Below are positions 9,168-17,509 of a stretch of DNA of 49,591 bases, piece after piece (positions within the stretch are counted from its first letter, which is position 1; every line of letters begins with the position of its first letter). A program made the translations under genes and the position numbers. The stretch is taken from NCBI GenBank assembly GCA_003249025.1, contig QBMH01000009.1, positions 1 to 49,591 on the forward strand, given 5' to 3'. The notes below the pieces were generated by a model that saw nothing but the letters and a program-made list of their open reading frames with translations, had not been told where the DNA came from and did no database searches. The DNA comes from Leptolyngbya sp. Its GTDB lineage: Bacteria; Cyanobacteriota; Cyanobacteriia; Leptolyngbyales; Leptolyngbyaceae.

Positions 9168-9260
9168 AGGGGTACGGGGTGCAAAGTACGGAATTATAGA
9201 ATACGGAGTGCATTAGAATTGATTCTTTTCACTCCGAACTCTAAACTCCGAACTATCTAA
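9168..9260. repeat. STRR-type heptad repeat region
   Basis: After the radical SAM gene the spacer shows a seven-base rhythm (ggggtac, ggggtgc, aaagtac, ggaatta) followed by a CTCCGAACT-rich stretch. This is the short tandemly repeated repetitive DNA known in filamentous cyanobacteria. Confidence 0.6.
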
Positions 9261-9294
9261 AAAGTTGTTTCGATTTTGAGTTTCTGAAGGAATG

Positions 9295-10023
9295 CTACTC
9301 TTTTTCAGAAAAAGTCCAGGTTAAAACTTTAATCGGTGCTGATTGCAGTGCTTTGACAAGTGCTTCATTATCTTTAAACTTGAGTTCTGATAAGCAAGAT
9401 GCTTCTACGTTGACCGTGAATTCTTCTTCAAAAGGCCAAGGCTCAATGGTTAAATTCCCATTGTTCAATTGCCGGATATCATATCGCTGATTGTCAATGC
9501 CACTGGTTATTTCCAGCGATCGCTGATCTTCAGGGACTTGTTTTTGTGCCAATATCAGCGAGAGGCGATCGCACCACAGCATAAACTGATAAGCCCGTTC
9601 TACTTCATCTTTTTCAACCCTTAATTCCTTAGTCCATTTCTCCTGATTTTTCACTTGCTCGTTCAAAAAATCATCCCACTCTTTAGAAGCTCCCCATTTA
9701 TCTTGGCTGAGGTAAGTGAGGTGTTTAGAAGTCAACAACGTGACCCAGCGACCCCGATAGCGAGCGTCTAAAAGATGCTGTCGGAGTGGCTCAGTTGAAT
9801 CTCCCCGACCTAGGGTAAAATCTAGCGGTGCGCCAGCTTCGGTCAACTCGTCGCCTTCCCATTCTTTTTCGAGATCGTCATGGTGGGAAATCGCGGCAAT
9901 AGTTTCATAAAAGCGTTTTGGAACATTACCTTTGTGCCAATGTCCAGCAAGTTCGGCGGCTAATAGGGCGTGGGCACGATGATAAATCACTTCCCAGCCA
10001 TCTTGAGTGAGATTGACGATCAT
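9295..10023 (-). CDS. DUF3891 family protein
   Basis: A 242-residue soluble protein. The N-terminus (MIVNLTQDGWEVIYHRAHALLAAELAGHW) and the following AAISHHDDLE segment are characteristic of DUF3891. The conserved histidines H16 and H18, with HHD near residue 47, give it a metal-dependent-hydrolase look, but no activity is known to me. The ATG at 10023 is the clear start. It runs in the same direction as the GAF gene upstream, but more than 140 bp and a palindrome lie between them. Confidence 0.82.
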   Translation of the reverse strand: MIVNLTQDGWEVIYHRAHALLAAELAGHWHKGNVPKRFYETIAAISHHDDLEKEWEGDELTEAGAPLDFTLGRGDSTEPLRQHLLDARYRGRWVTLLTSKHLTYLSQDKWGASKEWDDFLNEQVKNQEKWTKELRVEKDEVERAYQFMLWCDRLSLILAQKQVPEDQRSLEITSGIDNQRYDIRQLNNGNLTIEPWPFEEEFTVNVEASCLSELKFKDNEALVKALQSAPIKVLTWTFSEKE

Positions 10024-10103
10024 TTAATGACTCCTGGATTGATAAAGCGATAATAAAAATTAGAGATGAGGGATTTTCGGGTTAATAGTGTCCACACTAG
10101 ACA

Positions 10104-10155
10104 GGTTTCGACTACGCGCAACCTTTAATATCAAGGAGTGAGCGCAGTCGAAACC
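10104..10155. repeat. Near-perfect inverted repeat
   Basis: Arms GGTTTCGACT (10104-10113) and AGTCGAAACC (10146-10155) extend inward through CGC/GCG with few mismatches, giving arms of about 17 bp around a short AT-rich loop. It lies between the DUF3891 and GAF genes, where it could end the GAF transcript, although no T-run follows. It looks like a dispersed cyanobacterial palindrome. Confidence 0.75.
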
Positions 10156-10170
10156 CGATTCACTGAGATT

Positions 10171-10707
10171 CTATTTTTCTACAAGTTCCTTAGCGGTCAC
10201 GTAGGAGATCGCGAGGGGAGTAGCGAATTGTTCAACTTCAGTCATGATGGCGCGATCGCTAGCAGTCCAAATTCGAGGTTGTCCAAAGATGCAAGGCTGC
10301 AAGATTCCCCACAGCACACTGTCTTGGCACAAGTGAGCATGAATTAAGGCACGATGCCCAAAATTTTCTTGCTCAAAACCTCGATTTACAACCTGTGGAT
10401 CGGCTGTTTCTACGTCTTCTACATAGACTGACGGCTTAGCTTCTAGGGCAGCAGTAAACAGGGGATCTTGATCTAATGACTTTGGCTCTAGCTTCCAATC
10501 AGCATCGAGTATTTCAGGGATATCAAGCGTACGTCGCCAACAAAAAGGCACTTTGCCAAACTGAGTCTGGGGATTGCGTAGGTAGAGAAAGCAGCGATCG
10601 CACTGTAGAATGTCGCCTAAAACGGGGAGCAGCGATGCAAAAACCTCGTCTGGAGCCGCTTGCGATCGCAGAATAGCTTGTAATTGAGAGGGTGTTTGGC
10701 TCATCAT
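10171..10707 (-). CDS. GAF-domain protein
   Basis: A 178-residue protein that is essentially one GAF domain: an initial helix (QLQAILRSQAAPDEVFASLLPVLGDIL), the CDRCFLYLRNP strand, the central VYVEDVETADPQV segment and the closing helix DRAIMTEVEQFATPLAISY. Cys residues occur near the start (CDRC), but there is no canonical bilin-binding pattern, so a phytochrome-like role is not supported. It probably binds a small ligand. Two adjacent ATG codons (10707 and 10704) can serve as start. It lies 80 bp upstream of the repeat-module protein's stop side and shares its direction. Confidence 0.8.
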   Translation of the reverse strand: MMSQTPSQLQAILRSQAAPDEVFASLLPVLGDILQCDRCFLYLRNPQTQFGKVPFCWRRTLDIPEILDADWKLEPKSLDQDPLFTAALEAKPSVYVEDVETADPQVVNRGFEQENFGHRALIHAHLCQDSVLWGILQPCIFGQPRIWTASDRAIMTEVEQFATPLAISYVTAKELVEK

Positions 10708-10727
10708 CAGTTCATTTGAAGGGAGGT

Positions 10728-10800
10728 TTCGGGTTTCAGGTTGCAGATTTTATTTTTATCCTTGATCTCTGAAACCTGAAACCTAACTCCTAGTTCAAGA
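10728..10800. repeat. STRR-type heptad repeats
   Basis: Heptads such as GGTTTCG, GGTTTCA and GGTTGCA are followed about 40 bp later by the complementary series TGAAACC, TGAAACC, so the two blocks can pair. The element fills the spacer between the repeat-module gene and the GAF gene. Confidence 0.65.
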
Positions 10801-13800
10801 TCCCTAGTCCCCTGGATGCTCCAAGCCACCCCGCTAAGCCGGAGAAGAAGGCGGAAACTAGCGCAGTTGAGAATAGCCACCAAGCAGCCGTTGCAGCCGC
10901 CTTGCGAGTGTCTTCCATCTGTTTCTGCGTTTGCACTTTCACATCTTCTAGGCGACGCTGCACCTCGGTTTGCACGAATTCAGCGCGTTGAAGCACGTTA
11001 TTCCGTGCGCCTTCGATTTGATCGATAATGCGATTTGCGTCTGCTTCTGAGATGTCGTCACGAGAACTCATGAGAGCAACGAGGGTGTTGCGATCGAAAT
11101 GACCTAAGCGATTTCGCAGCGCATCAAAGCCCGCTTGAGGATCATCAAACAAGGTGCGAATATCGGTCTTGATGCTTTCGTAGTTTAGCTCTGGGCGATC
11201 GAGGGAGTTGAGATAATCGCGAATGCGACCAAAAATCCGATCAATCACTTCTTGAATCCGATATTGCACGAGACGCATTTGATCCATGAGTTGATCGCGA
11301 ACTGATTCAACCTGGGTAACAATGCGCTCGGCTTCCTCTGGGGTCATATCTTCACGTTGAGAAAGCAGCGCAATCAAGGTGGAGCGATCAAAGTGAGCTA
11401 AGCGATCGCCCAGTTTTTGCAAACCAGCTTTGGGAGATTGAGTCAGCAGAGCTAAATCGCGCTTAATCCCTTCTGGGCTGAGTTCGTCTTTATCCGTATT
11501 GCGGAGATAGTCTTCCACCGTCGATTCAAAATCCATGACTCGCTGCTGAGTTCGCAATGCTAACCGACGCGGAGATCGCACCACTTGACGGATGGCTTCT
11601 TGCACTTGATCGATCGTTTGATTGACTTGCTCTTTGCTCAAATCCTGGCGTTGGCTGAGCAATTGCACCAAGGTTTCGCGATCGATCTTCGAGAGTCTGC
11701 GGCGCAAGGCTAGTGAGCCTTCTTTAGGATCATTCAACAGCGTTTTCAAGTCGCGTTGAATCCCTTCAGGATTTAGCTCTTCCAGATTGGTGCGACGTAA
11801 ATAATCGGCGATCGCGGTTTGGGTGTCGTCTACTTTTCCTTTCACATTATCTGCAAGGATGCTGGGTGAACTAATAAACGTATTCCAGTTCGATTCCACT
11901 TGATCCAATACTTGATTTGCTTCTGCTTCATTCAGATCGTCGCGTTGACTGAGCAGTTGCACCAACGTATCGCGATCGATTTTAGATGCTCGACTCCGCA
12001 ATGCACTAAAGCCCGATTGTGGATCGTTCATCAATAGCTGCAAATCCCGTTTAATCCCCTCAGGGTTTAACTCTGACTTGCCAGTATTTTTTAGATAAGA
12101 CTCTAAGCGCTGCTGAGATTCCGCTAGTTTTTGCTTGGCTTGTTCATCCAATGACTGGGCATCAAACAACACGCGATCGCGGGTCGATTCCAGCGTGTTT
12201 AAGATTGGCTCTAGCTCCTCTGGCACCGTATCTTGCCGCTTCAGCAAAGTTTGGCGTAGAGTTTCGCGATTGTAAACCGATAAGCGCCGCGCCAATGCAT
12301 CTGCGTTTGTGGTGTCATCTTGCAAAAGTGCTGTAAATGCTGGCAGCACACCGTCAGAACGTAGTTGATCGACAGGAGTTAGCGTCAGATAAATATTGAC
12401 GCGCTCTTGCAAGTCGGTTTCAACCTCAATTTCCTTAGCGGATAAGGCTCCTGCTAACACATCGCGCCGAATCGATTCGAGTTGGTCGGCAAGCTGCTGA
12501 ATTTTGTCTTGAGTGAAAACTCCCCGAGCAGAGAGTTTATCAACAAAAAACGAGCGATCAAGCTGCATCAACTGTTGAGCAATTTCACCAGGATCGGCTT
12601 GGGGATCAAACAAAATCTCACGAAACTCCTTCTCAACCGTTTCCCGGTTCATTTGCCAAGAATATTTGGTTTGTAGATATTGCTCGACATCATTACGAAT
12701 GGGGCTATAAGCAGGAGCATCTGCGCTTCTTAGTCCCAGTGCCTGAGCGCCTTGAGCAACCTTTTCAGGAGCCAATTTTAATCGACTCAAAATTTGCTCA
12801 ACGTTTAAGTCTGATAGGTCAGTGCGTCCAGCTAGCAAGCCAGCGAGGGTGGTGATGCCGGATTGCACTGTTGTCTTGAGACCGCCGGGTGCTGCATCCT
12901 GTGAAGATGTTGGCTGATTTTGTGCTGCCAATAGCTTATCTAGCTTGGCGTTTAGCTCTTTAATCTGTAACTGTCCGGGTTGGGTAGACTGCAAATACTC
13001 GGTCACTTCTGCCATTGGGTCACGGCGCGATCGCTGCCCAATCGTTTGTTTCCACACGCCTTCTAGTAAATCGGCGATTCGATTCACGTCACTTTTTGAA
13101 AAGTCGGTGCGCTTACTGACTAGATCCACAAAAGTTTGACGATCAACGTTACGCAAGCCATCTGCGTCTGCCAACGCCGCGATTTCAGGGTCATTCAATA
13201 TCCCTTCAAAATCTTTACGAAGCTGAGACGTATCAAATTTAGGAAGTGGTAATCCCTTAACATAGCTTTCCACCGATTCGCGAATGCTAGTAGGGTCGAT
13301 CGCAGAACCCAACTCGTTCCGCACGGTAGCCGCAACGGCTTCAGCGGTTGAAATCACCTGCTGCTGCGCCATTTTACTGCCAATGGCAGAGGTTGCTGCC
13401 CCTAACACACTCTGAAAACCAGAGGTGGCGGCATTCACTACAGAGCCAACTAATGAGCCAACTGTGCTAGAACTCACCCAAACCAATAAGGTGAAGTATG
13501 CAGCCCAAATGACTAAGCCGGTGATGGCACCCAACTTGGCACTGGGTAAAAAGCTTAGTTGCACGGCTAGATAGCACGCAAAAAATAGGGCGATCGTCAC
13601 AGTAATGAGTGTCCAAAGACCTACGCCCATACCAATTTTGCGAACAGATGAGCCACTGCTACTATCGGAATGATGATCGCTAGAACTAGACCGTCCCAGA
13701 TAAGAAATGCCAGCCGCAACAGAAAGATTTGTTAGCAAGAGTTGTATGGCGAACGCTAACAAAATTCCTGAGATTAATGCGACAAAAAACCGAGGGCCTG

Positions 13801-13924
13801 CAAACCCCACTGGATCTATAACTGGGACAGCAGTAACAGATGTAATTTGCGCTTGGGCAATCCAAAGCGGGTTTAGCTGTTTTATAAGAAGTAGCTGCAT
13901 GGGTAAAAATGTAAACTGAATCAT
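10790..13924 (-). CDS. Large membrane protein with seven tandem helical modules
   Basis: A 1044-residue protein of unknown function. The N-terminal ~190 residues hold three or four membrane segments (about 45-65, 100-122, 130-150) with a Ser/His/Asp-rich loop between the first two. From about residue 215 onwards there are seven copies of a module of roughly 80 residues, each with the pattern Y-L...L-(x)-EGI-x-DL-x-LL-DP, then R-x-L-FDR-x-TL-x-x-LLSQR-x-DL, then a helix ending near V-ES-x-R. The last four copies are the most alike. A final membrane segment (AAAWWLFSTALVSAFFSG) precedes a Gly-rich end. The long helical body is thus tethered at both ends. The ATG at 13924 has a strong AAGGAGAG site eight bases upstream. 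It could be an envelope spacer or scaffold; this is inference. Confidence 0.85.
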   Translation of the reverse strand: MIQFTFLPMQLLLIKQLNPLWIAQAQITSVTAVPVIDPVGFAGPRFFVALISGILLAFAIQLLLTNLSVAAGISYLGRSSSSDHHSDSSSGSSVRKIGMGVGLWTLITVTIALFFACYLAVQLSFLPSAKLGAITGLVIWAAYFTLLVWVSSSTVGSLVGSVVNAATSGFQSVLGAATSAIGSKMAQQQVISTAEAVAATVRNELGSAIDPTSIRESVESYVKGLPLPKFDTSQLRKDFEGILNDPEIAALADADGLRNVDRQTFVDLVSKRTDFSKSDVNRIADLLEGVWKQTIGQRSRRDPMAEVTEYLQSTQPGQLQIKELNAKLDKLLAAQNQPTSSQDAAPGGLKTTVQSGITTLAGLLAGRTDLSDLNVEQILSRLKLAPEKVAQGAQALGLRSADAPAYSPIRNDVEQYLQTKYSWQMNRETVEKEFREILFDPQADPGEIAQQLMQLDRSFFVDKLSARGVFTQDKIQQLADQLESIRRDVLAGALSAKEIEVETDLQERVNIYLTLTPVDQLRSDGVLPAFTALLQDDTTNADALARRLSVYNRETLRQTLLKRQDTVPEELEPILNTLESTRDRVLFDAQSLDEQAKQKLAESQQRLESYLKNTGKSELNPEGIKRDLQLLMNDPQSGFSALRSRASKIDRDTLVQLLSQRDDLNEAEANQVLDQVESNWNTFISSPSILADNVKGKVDDTQTAIADYLRRTNLEELNPEGIQRDLKTLLNDPKEGSLALRRRLSKIDRETLVQLLSQRQDLSKEQVNQTIDQVQEAIRQVVRSPRRLALRTQQRVMDFESTVEDYLRNTDKDELSPEGIKRDLALLTQSPKAGLQKLGDRLAHFDRSTLIALLSQREDMTPEEAERIVTQVESVRDQLMDQMRLVQYRIQEVIDRIFGRIRDYLNSLDRPELNYESIKTDIRTLFDDPQAGFDALRNRLGHFDRNTLVALMSSRDDISEADANRIIDQIEGARNNVLQRAEFVQTEVQRRLEDVKVQTQKQMEDTRKAAATAAWWLFSTALVSAFFSGLAGWLGASRGLGILN

Positions 13925-14208
13925 ATACTCTCCTTCAAATGCCGATCGCTTCTCAAAGGCTGTCAGTTTTAGAAACTATGACTGATAGCGGTTAAGGCTA
14001 GAAATCTCTCTGTAGTTTAAGAATCCCTGCTGTAGTAGAGATTTACATCTCCCTTTCGGTTGAACTAAGGAAAATATCACCCTAAATCCCTTGGAAGAGC
14101 AGACGGAACTATCGCCTCGATAGATTCAATTAACTGACCGATAGAGATAGGGATCGGCACTTTTACAGTGTGATTAGTCTTCGACTTTAAGCGATCGCAT
14201 TGGTAGTG
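13925..14208. other. Spacer between histidine kinase and repeat-module gene
   Basis: About 280 bp without a convincing gene. It carries the ribosome site of the repeat-module gene near 13930 and AT-rich promoter-like sequence, but no clear terminator or conserved element. Confidence 0.5.
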
Positions 14209-15840
14209 CTAAGACAACGCCTGCGCGATCGCAAATTTAATGCTGACTTGGGTTCCTTCAGCCTCATTAGAGGTAATCATCAGTTCTCCACAATGGGCAT
14301 CTATAATACGTTTCACAATTGCTAACCCCAGTCCGGTTCCACAAGACTTTGTAGTAAAAAAGGGTTTCATCAGCTTTGGTAGTGTTTCTGGAGGAATTGG
14401 ATTGCCGCCATTGTGTATCCGAATATAGACCGAATGAGTTGTTAAATCAGGTTCTACAGTCCAAGTGATTCTTGCATCTGCATTCGCAACGCTTTCAATA
14501 GAAAGTGCTTGACAGGCGTTGTCTACTAAATTAATAAATACCTGCTTCAGCTTATCTTTGTCGGCTAAAACCTTGACGGGATGCGGCGCTGGCACAAAGT
14601 CAATTTTCTGACTGATTGCAGGCATCATGCGAATGCTCTCCAAAATCTCGCCAATGAATGCATTGATCTCCAACTCAGAAGGCTGAAGCACTTGCGGTTT
14701 TGCGTAGAGTAAAATTTCCTTCAACAAGTTACGAATGCGTTCTGCTTCTTCTAAGGATAAGTTAAGACGTTCTTGAACGGCTTCTGGTAGGTCTATCGAT
14801 CGGATTGCATTTAATCCTATCAGTACCGTAGTCAGGGGATTGCGGACTTCATGCACAATCATGGCGGCTAGTTCGCCCACTTCTGCCAAAGCCGCGATCG
14901 CCCTCCCCATTTCCTGTTCAGCATGTCTACGTTCCGTAATATCCTCGGCAATTCCAGCAATGCGGTAAATAGTCCCTGAACCATCGCGCACCGGAAACGA
15001 CTGATCTCGAATCAGTCGAATAGAACCATCGGCTCGAATAATCCGATATTCTTCATCCACTTTTCCCTGCTCAAGCTGTTGGCTTTCTAGCATTCGGCTG
15101 CGATCGTCGGGGTGAACGAAGGCAGACCACAGGCTGCGATCCTGAAGCCACTGCTGGCAGGATTGTCCCCACACTTGTTCAAAAGCAGGGCTGAGATACA
15201 GGATCTGACCATCGGGCGAGCGTATCCAAAAAACTTGCTCAATATTCTCGGCAAGCTGACGAAATTTTTCTTCACTTTCTTGCAGAGCAATTTGGGCTTG
15301 CTGGCGTTCTTTAATTTCTGCCTCAAGCCGCTGATTAACTTGCTGCTGTTGTTGATAAAGATGATAATTATCGATCGCCGTTGCTGCCCGTTCGGCAAAC
15401 AATTGTGCCAGTTGCACTTCTGCCTCAGTGAAGCGGCGCGGCTGATGCTGAAACGAACAAATAGTGCCCAGCACTTCACCCGCAGGAGTCCGCAGGGGCA
15501 CTCCTAAATAAGCTCGATACCCTTCTGGCGCGTTGCCATAATCTGTGCAGGCTGTGGCATCTTCCACCACCAAAGGACTGCCTGTCTTCACCACAGTTCC
15601 CGTTAGGCTACCGTGTAAAGAATAGACCTCGTCGGCTGCCTCTCCCAAATCAACAGTACTTGCCAAAATGCGTTCAGAATCATCTTTACAGAAGGTAACC
15701 ACCGACCAATCCAGTTGCATCAATTGACTCACTGCTTGAGCAACTTCTTGTAGATAGCTGCTCAGTTCCCCCGTGCGATAGCTCAAGGAGGAGAGGACTT
15801 CTAATACAGACTGCTGTGGGTGCTTTGAGGGTGCTGTCAC
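14209..15840 (-). CDS. GAF-PAS sensor histidine kinase
   Basis: A 543-residue soluble kinase with no membrane segment. Domains in order: GAF (about 15-160), a Gln-rich coiled coil (160-190), PAS/PAC (190-305), HisKA with the phosphoacceptor His at 330 (MIVHEVRNPLTTVL), and HATPase_c with the N box DNACQAL near 436 and G box GTGLGLAIVKRI. It should autophosphorylate in response to a cytosolic ligand or redox signal. The start is GTG at 15840 without an obvious ribosome site. It is divergent from the OmpR-type regulator at 16172, which may or may not be its partner. Confidence 0.92.
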   Translation of the reverse strand: MTAPSKHPQQSVLEVLSSLSYRTGELSSYLQEVAQAVSQLMQLDWSVVTFCKDDSERILASTVDLGEAADEVYSLHGSLTGTVVKTGSPLVVEDATACTDYGNAPEGYRAYLGVPLRTPAGEVLGTICSFQHQPRRFTEAEVQLAQLFAERAATAIDNYHLYQQQQQVNQRLEAEIKERQQAQIALQESEEKFRQLAENIEQVFWIRSPDGQILYLSPAFEQVWGQSCQQWLQDRSLWSAFVHPDDRSRMLESQQLEQGKVDEEYRIIRADGSIRLIRDQSFPVRDGSGTIYRIAGIAEDITERRHAEQEMGRAIAALAEVGELAAMIVHEVRNPLTTVLIGLNAIRSIDLPEAVQERLNLSLEEAERIRNLLKEILLYAKPQVLQPSELEINAFIGEILESIRMMPAISQKIDFVPAPHPVKVLADKDKLKQVFINLVDNACQALSIESVANADARITWTVEPDLTTHSVYIRIHNGGNPIPPETLPKLMKPFFTTKSCGTGLGLAIVKRIIDAHCGELMITSNEAEGTQVSIKFAIAQALS

Positions 15841-16171
15841 TGATTGCTGTTGACTCAGTTAACTACTTAATAATTTGTGGGTTAAAGCCTTTATTATCAA
15901 AAGCTTGCACCTCTGGAAAGTATACTTCTTAGAACTGAAATCTTAGGACTGAAATATTATGAGCGCAGGCAAATTTTTGAGAATTCGCTGATTTAGTCTA
16001 TGCGATGATCTAAATTTAGTTTCCTCAGCAGCTTTTAATCTAATTCTCAGCGGTCAATGGAGTTTCAGCTACACACTACAAATAGATGAATTTAATGGGT
16101 CATTTTTTTGCGGTAATCCTAAATGTTCGTAAGATCTTCGATAGCGTAGAATTCTGCTCAGGAGCTAAACG
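15841..16171. promoter_or_regulatory. Divergent promoter region, histidine kinase / response regulator
   Basis: 330 bp of AT-rich spacer between two divergent signalling genes. An AGGAG ribosome site (about 16160) precedes the regulator ATG. No clear operator was identified. Confidence 0.5.
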
Positions 16172-16849
16172 ATGACCGCGCATATTCTATTAGTGGAAGA
16201 TGAAGTCAAGCTCGCTCGGTTTATTGAATTAGAGTTGGGGTGCGAAGGCTATCAGGTTAGCGTGGCGCATGATGGCATGTCGGGATTATCTTTGGCACGA
16301 GAATCTGAGCCAGATTTGGTGATTTTAGATTGGATGCTACCAGGGTTAACGGGTGTAGAACTTTGTCGTCGGTTACGGGCAACCGGAAGTAAGGTGCCCG
16401 TTATTTTGTTGACCGCACGGGATGAAGTGGGCGATCGCATTGCAGGTCTAGATGCTGGAGCCGATGATTATGTCGTCAAACCCTTCAGCATTGAGGAACT
16501 ATTAGCCAGGATTCGCGCTCATTTACGCCGCACCCAAGAATCAGATGAAGATTCAATGCAGTTTGAAGACCTGACTCTCAACCGCCGTACTCGCCAGGTT
16601 TTTCGCAATCAACGAGCGATCGAATTAACCGCAAAAGAATTTGACCTACTGGAATATTTGCTTAGCCATCCCCGTCAAGTGTTTACCCGCGATCAAATTT
16701 TAGAAAAGGTTTGGGGCTATGACTTTATGGGTGATTCCAATATTATCGAGGTTTACATTCGCTATCTACGCCTGAAACTAGAAGAAAAGGGTGAAAAGCG
16801 CCTGATTCATACCGTTCGTGGCGTTGGCTATGCATTGCGGGAGCAGTAG
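16172..16849 (+). CDS. OmpR/PhoB-family response regulator
   Basis: A 225-residue two-domain regulator. The receiver has the acidic pocket E9/D10, the phosphorylated Asp at D53 (LVILDWMLPG), T81 and K103 (VVKPFS). The C-terminal winged helix (about 130-225) has the typical LTAKEFDLLEYLLSHPRQVFTRDQIL and VYIRYLRLKLE helices and ends with VRGVGYALRE. The start ATG has an AGGAG site. No kinase lies directly downstream. Candidates are the divergent GAF-PAS kinase at 14209 and the HAMP kinase at 22741; the latter's class is the more usual partner. It resembles RppA-like cyanobacterial regulators, but I do not assign a symbol. Confidence 0.93.
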   Translation: MTAHILLVEDEVKLARFIELELGCEGYQVSVAHDGMSGLSLARESEPDLVILDWMLPGLTGVELCRRLRATGSKVPVILLTARDEVGDRIAGLDAGADDYVVKPFSIEELLARIRAHLRRTQESDEDSMQFEDLTLNRRTRQVFRNQRAIELTAKEFDLLEYLLSHPRQVFTRDQILEKVWGYDFMGDSNIIEVYIRYLRLKLEEKGEKRLIHTVRGVGYALREQ

Positions 16850-16965
16850 AAATATTCAAGCAGAATAATGCTTTCCCAGCTTGATCATTTGATGATGAAT
16901 TTACTGCTATCCGGTAGATAGAAAGAGCTATTTCATATAATTTTCACATCATAAAAAAGCGCCCC

Positions 16966-17481
16966 ATGACCAGTGAAACAATTGTTAAGGCGATTAGTCT
17001 GATCCTTGCACCCGTTGTGATGATTACCGCTTGCGCCATTCTACAAAATGGTCTGATTTCCCACTACAGCATCATTAGCAATCATCTACGCTCAGTGAAT
17101 CAAGAGATTTTGAATCTTTCTGAAATTGATCTCAGCAATAGCCCCGCTAGAGCCGCTCATCTGCATGACTTAGAGCATCTATTATTGCCGGATTTATTTC
17201 ATCGTCATCATATCGTGCATACTGTTTTGGGATGGGTTTATACCGCCATTCTCGTGTTGATAGTCGATATGTTTGCCATTGCGATCGCGATCGCCACCGG
17301 GATTAGCTGGTTATCTCAAGTGGTGTTGATCGTTTTCCTACTTGGAGTGGGGATTTTATTTTGGAGCATTATGCTGGTTTCCCATGAACTTCGTAAATCC
17401 CATCAATCGCTCCAAGTTGAAGTGCATCAGGCTTGCGAACTATGTCAACCGAAACGACGAACCTCAAGACATCAACACTAG
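16966..17481 (+). CDS. DUF2721 membrane protein
   Basis: A 171-residue protein opening with AISLILAPVVMITACAILQNGL, the hallmark of DUF2721, with two further membrane segments (about 72-90 and 105-137, LGWVYTAILVLIVDMFAIAI onward). A His-rich stretch (HLHDLEHLL and HRHH) lies between. The function is unknown. It follows the response regulator by 116 bp in the same direction and might be co-transcribed; the T-poor gap shows no terminator. Confidence 0.82.
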   Translation: MTSETIVKAISLILAPVVMITACAILQNGLISHYSIISNHLRSVNQEILNLSEIDLSNSPARAAHLHDLEHLLLPDLFHRHHIVHTVLGWVYTAILVLIVDMFAIAIAIATGISWLSQVVLIVFLLGVGILFWSIMLVSHELRKSHQSLQVEVHQACELCQPKRRTSRHQH

Positions 17482-17509
17482 GGCTTATTGCTGATTGAGA
17501 GTGCCCATT

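Noticed and set aside
10790-13924. Transporter (MFS) annotation for the seven-module protein
   Set aside because: Only a few membrane segments exist; most of the protein is soluble helical repeats.
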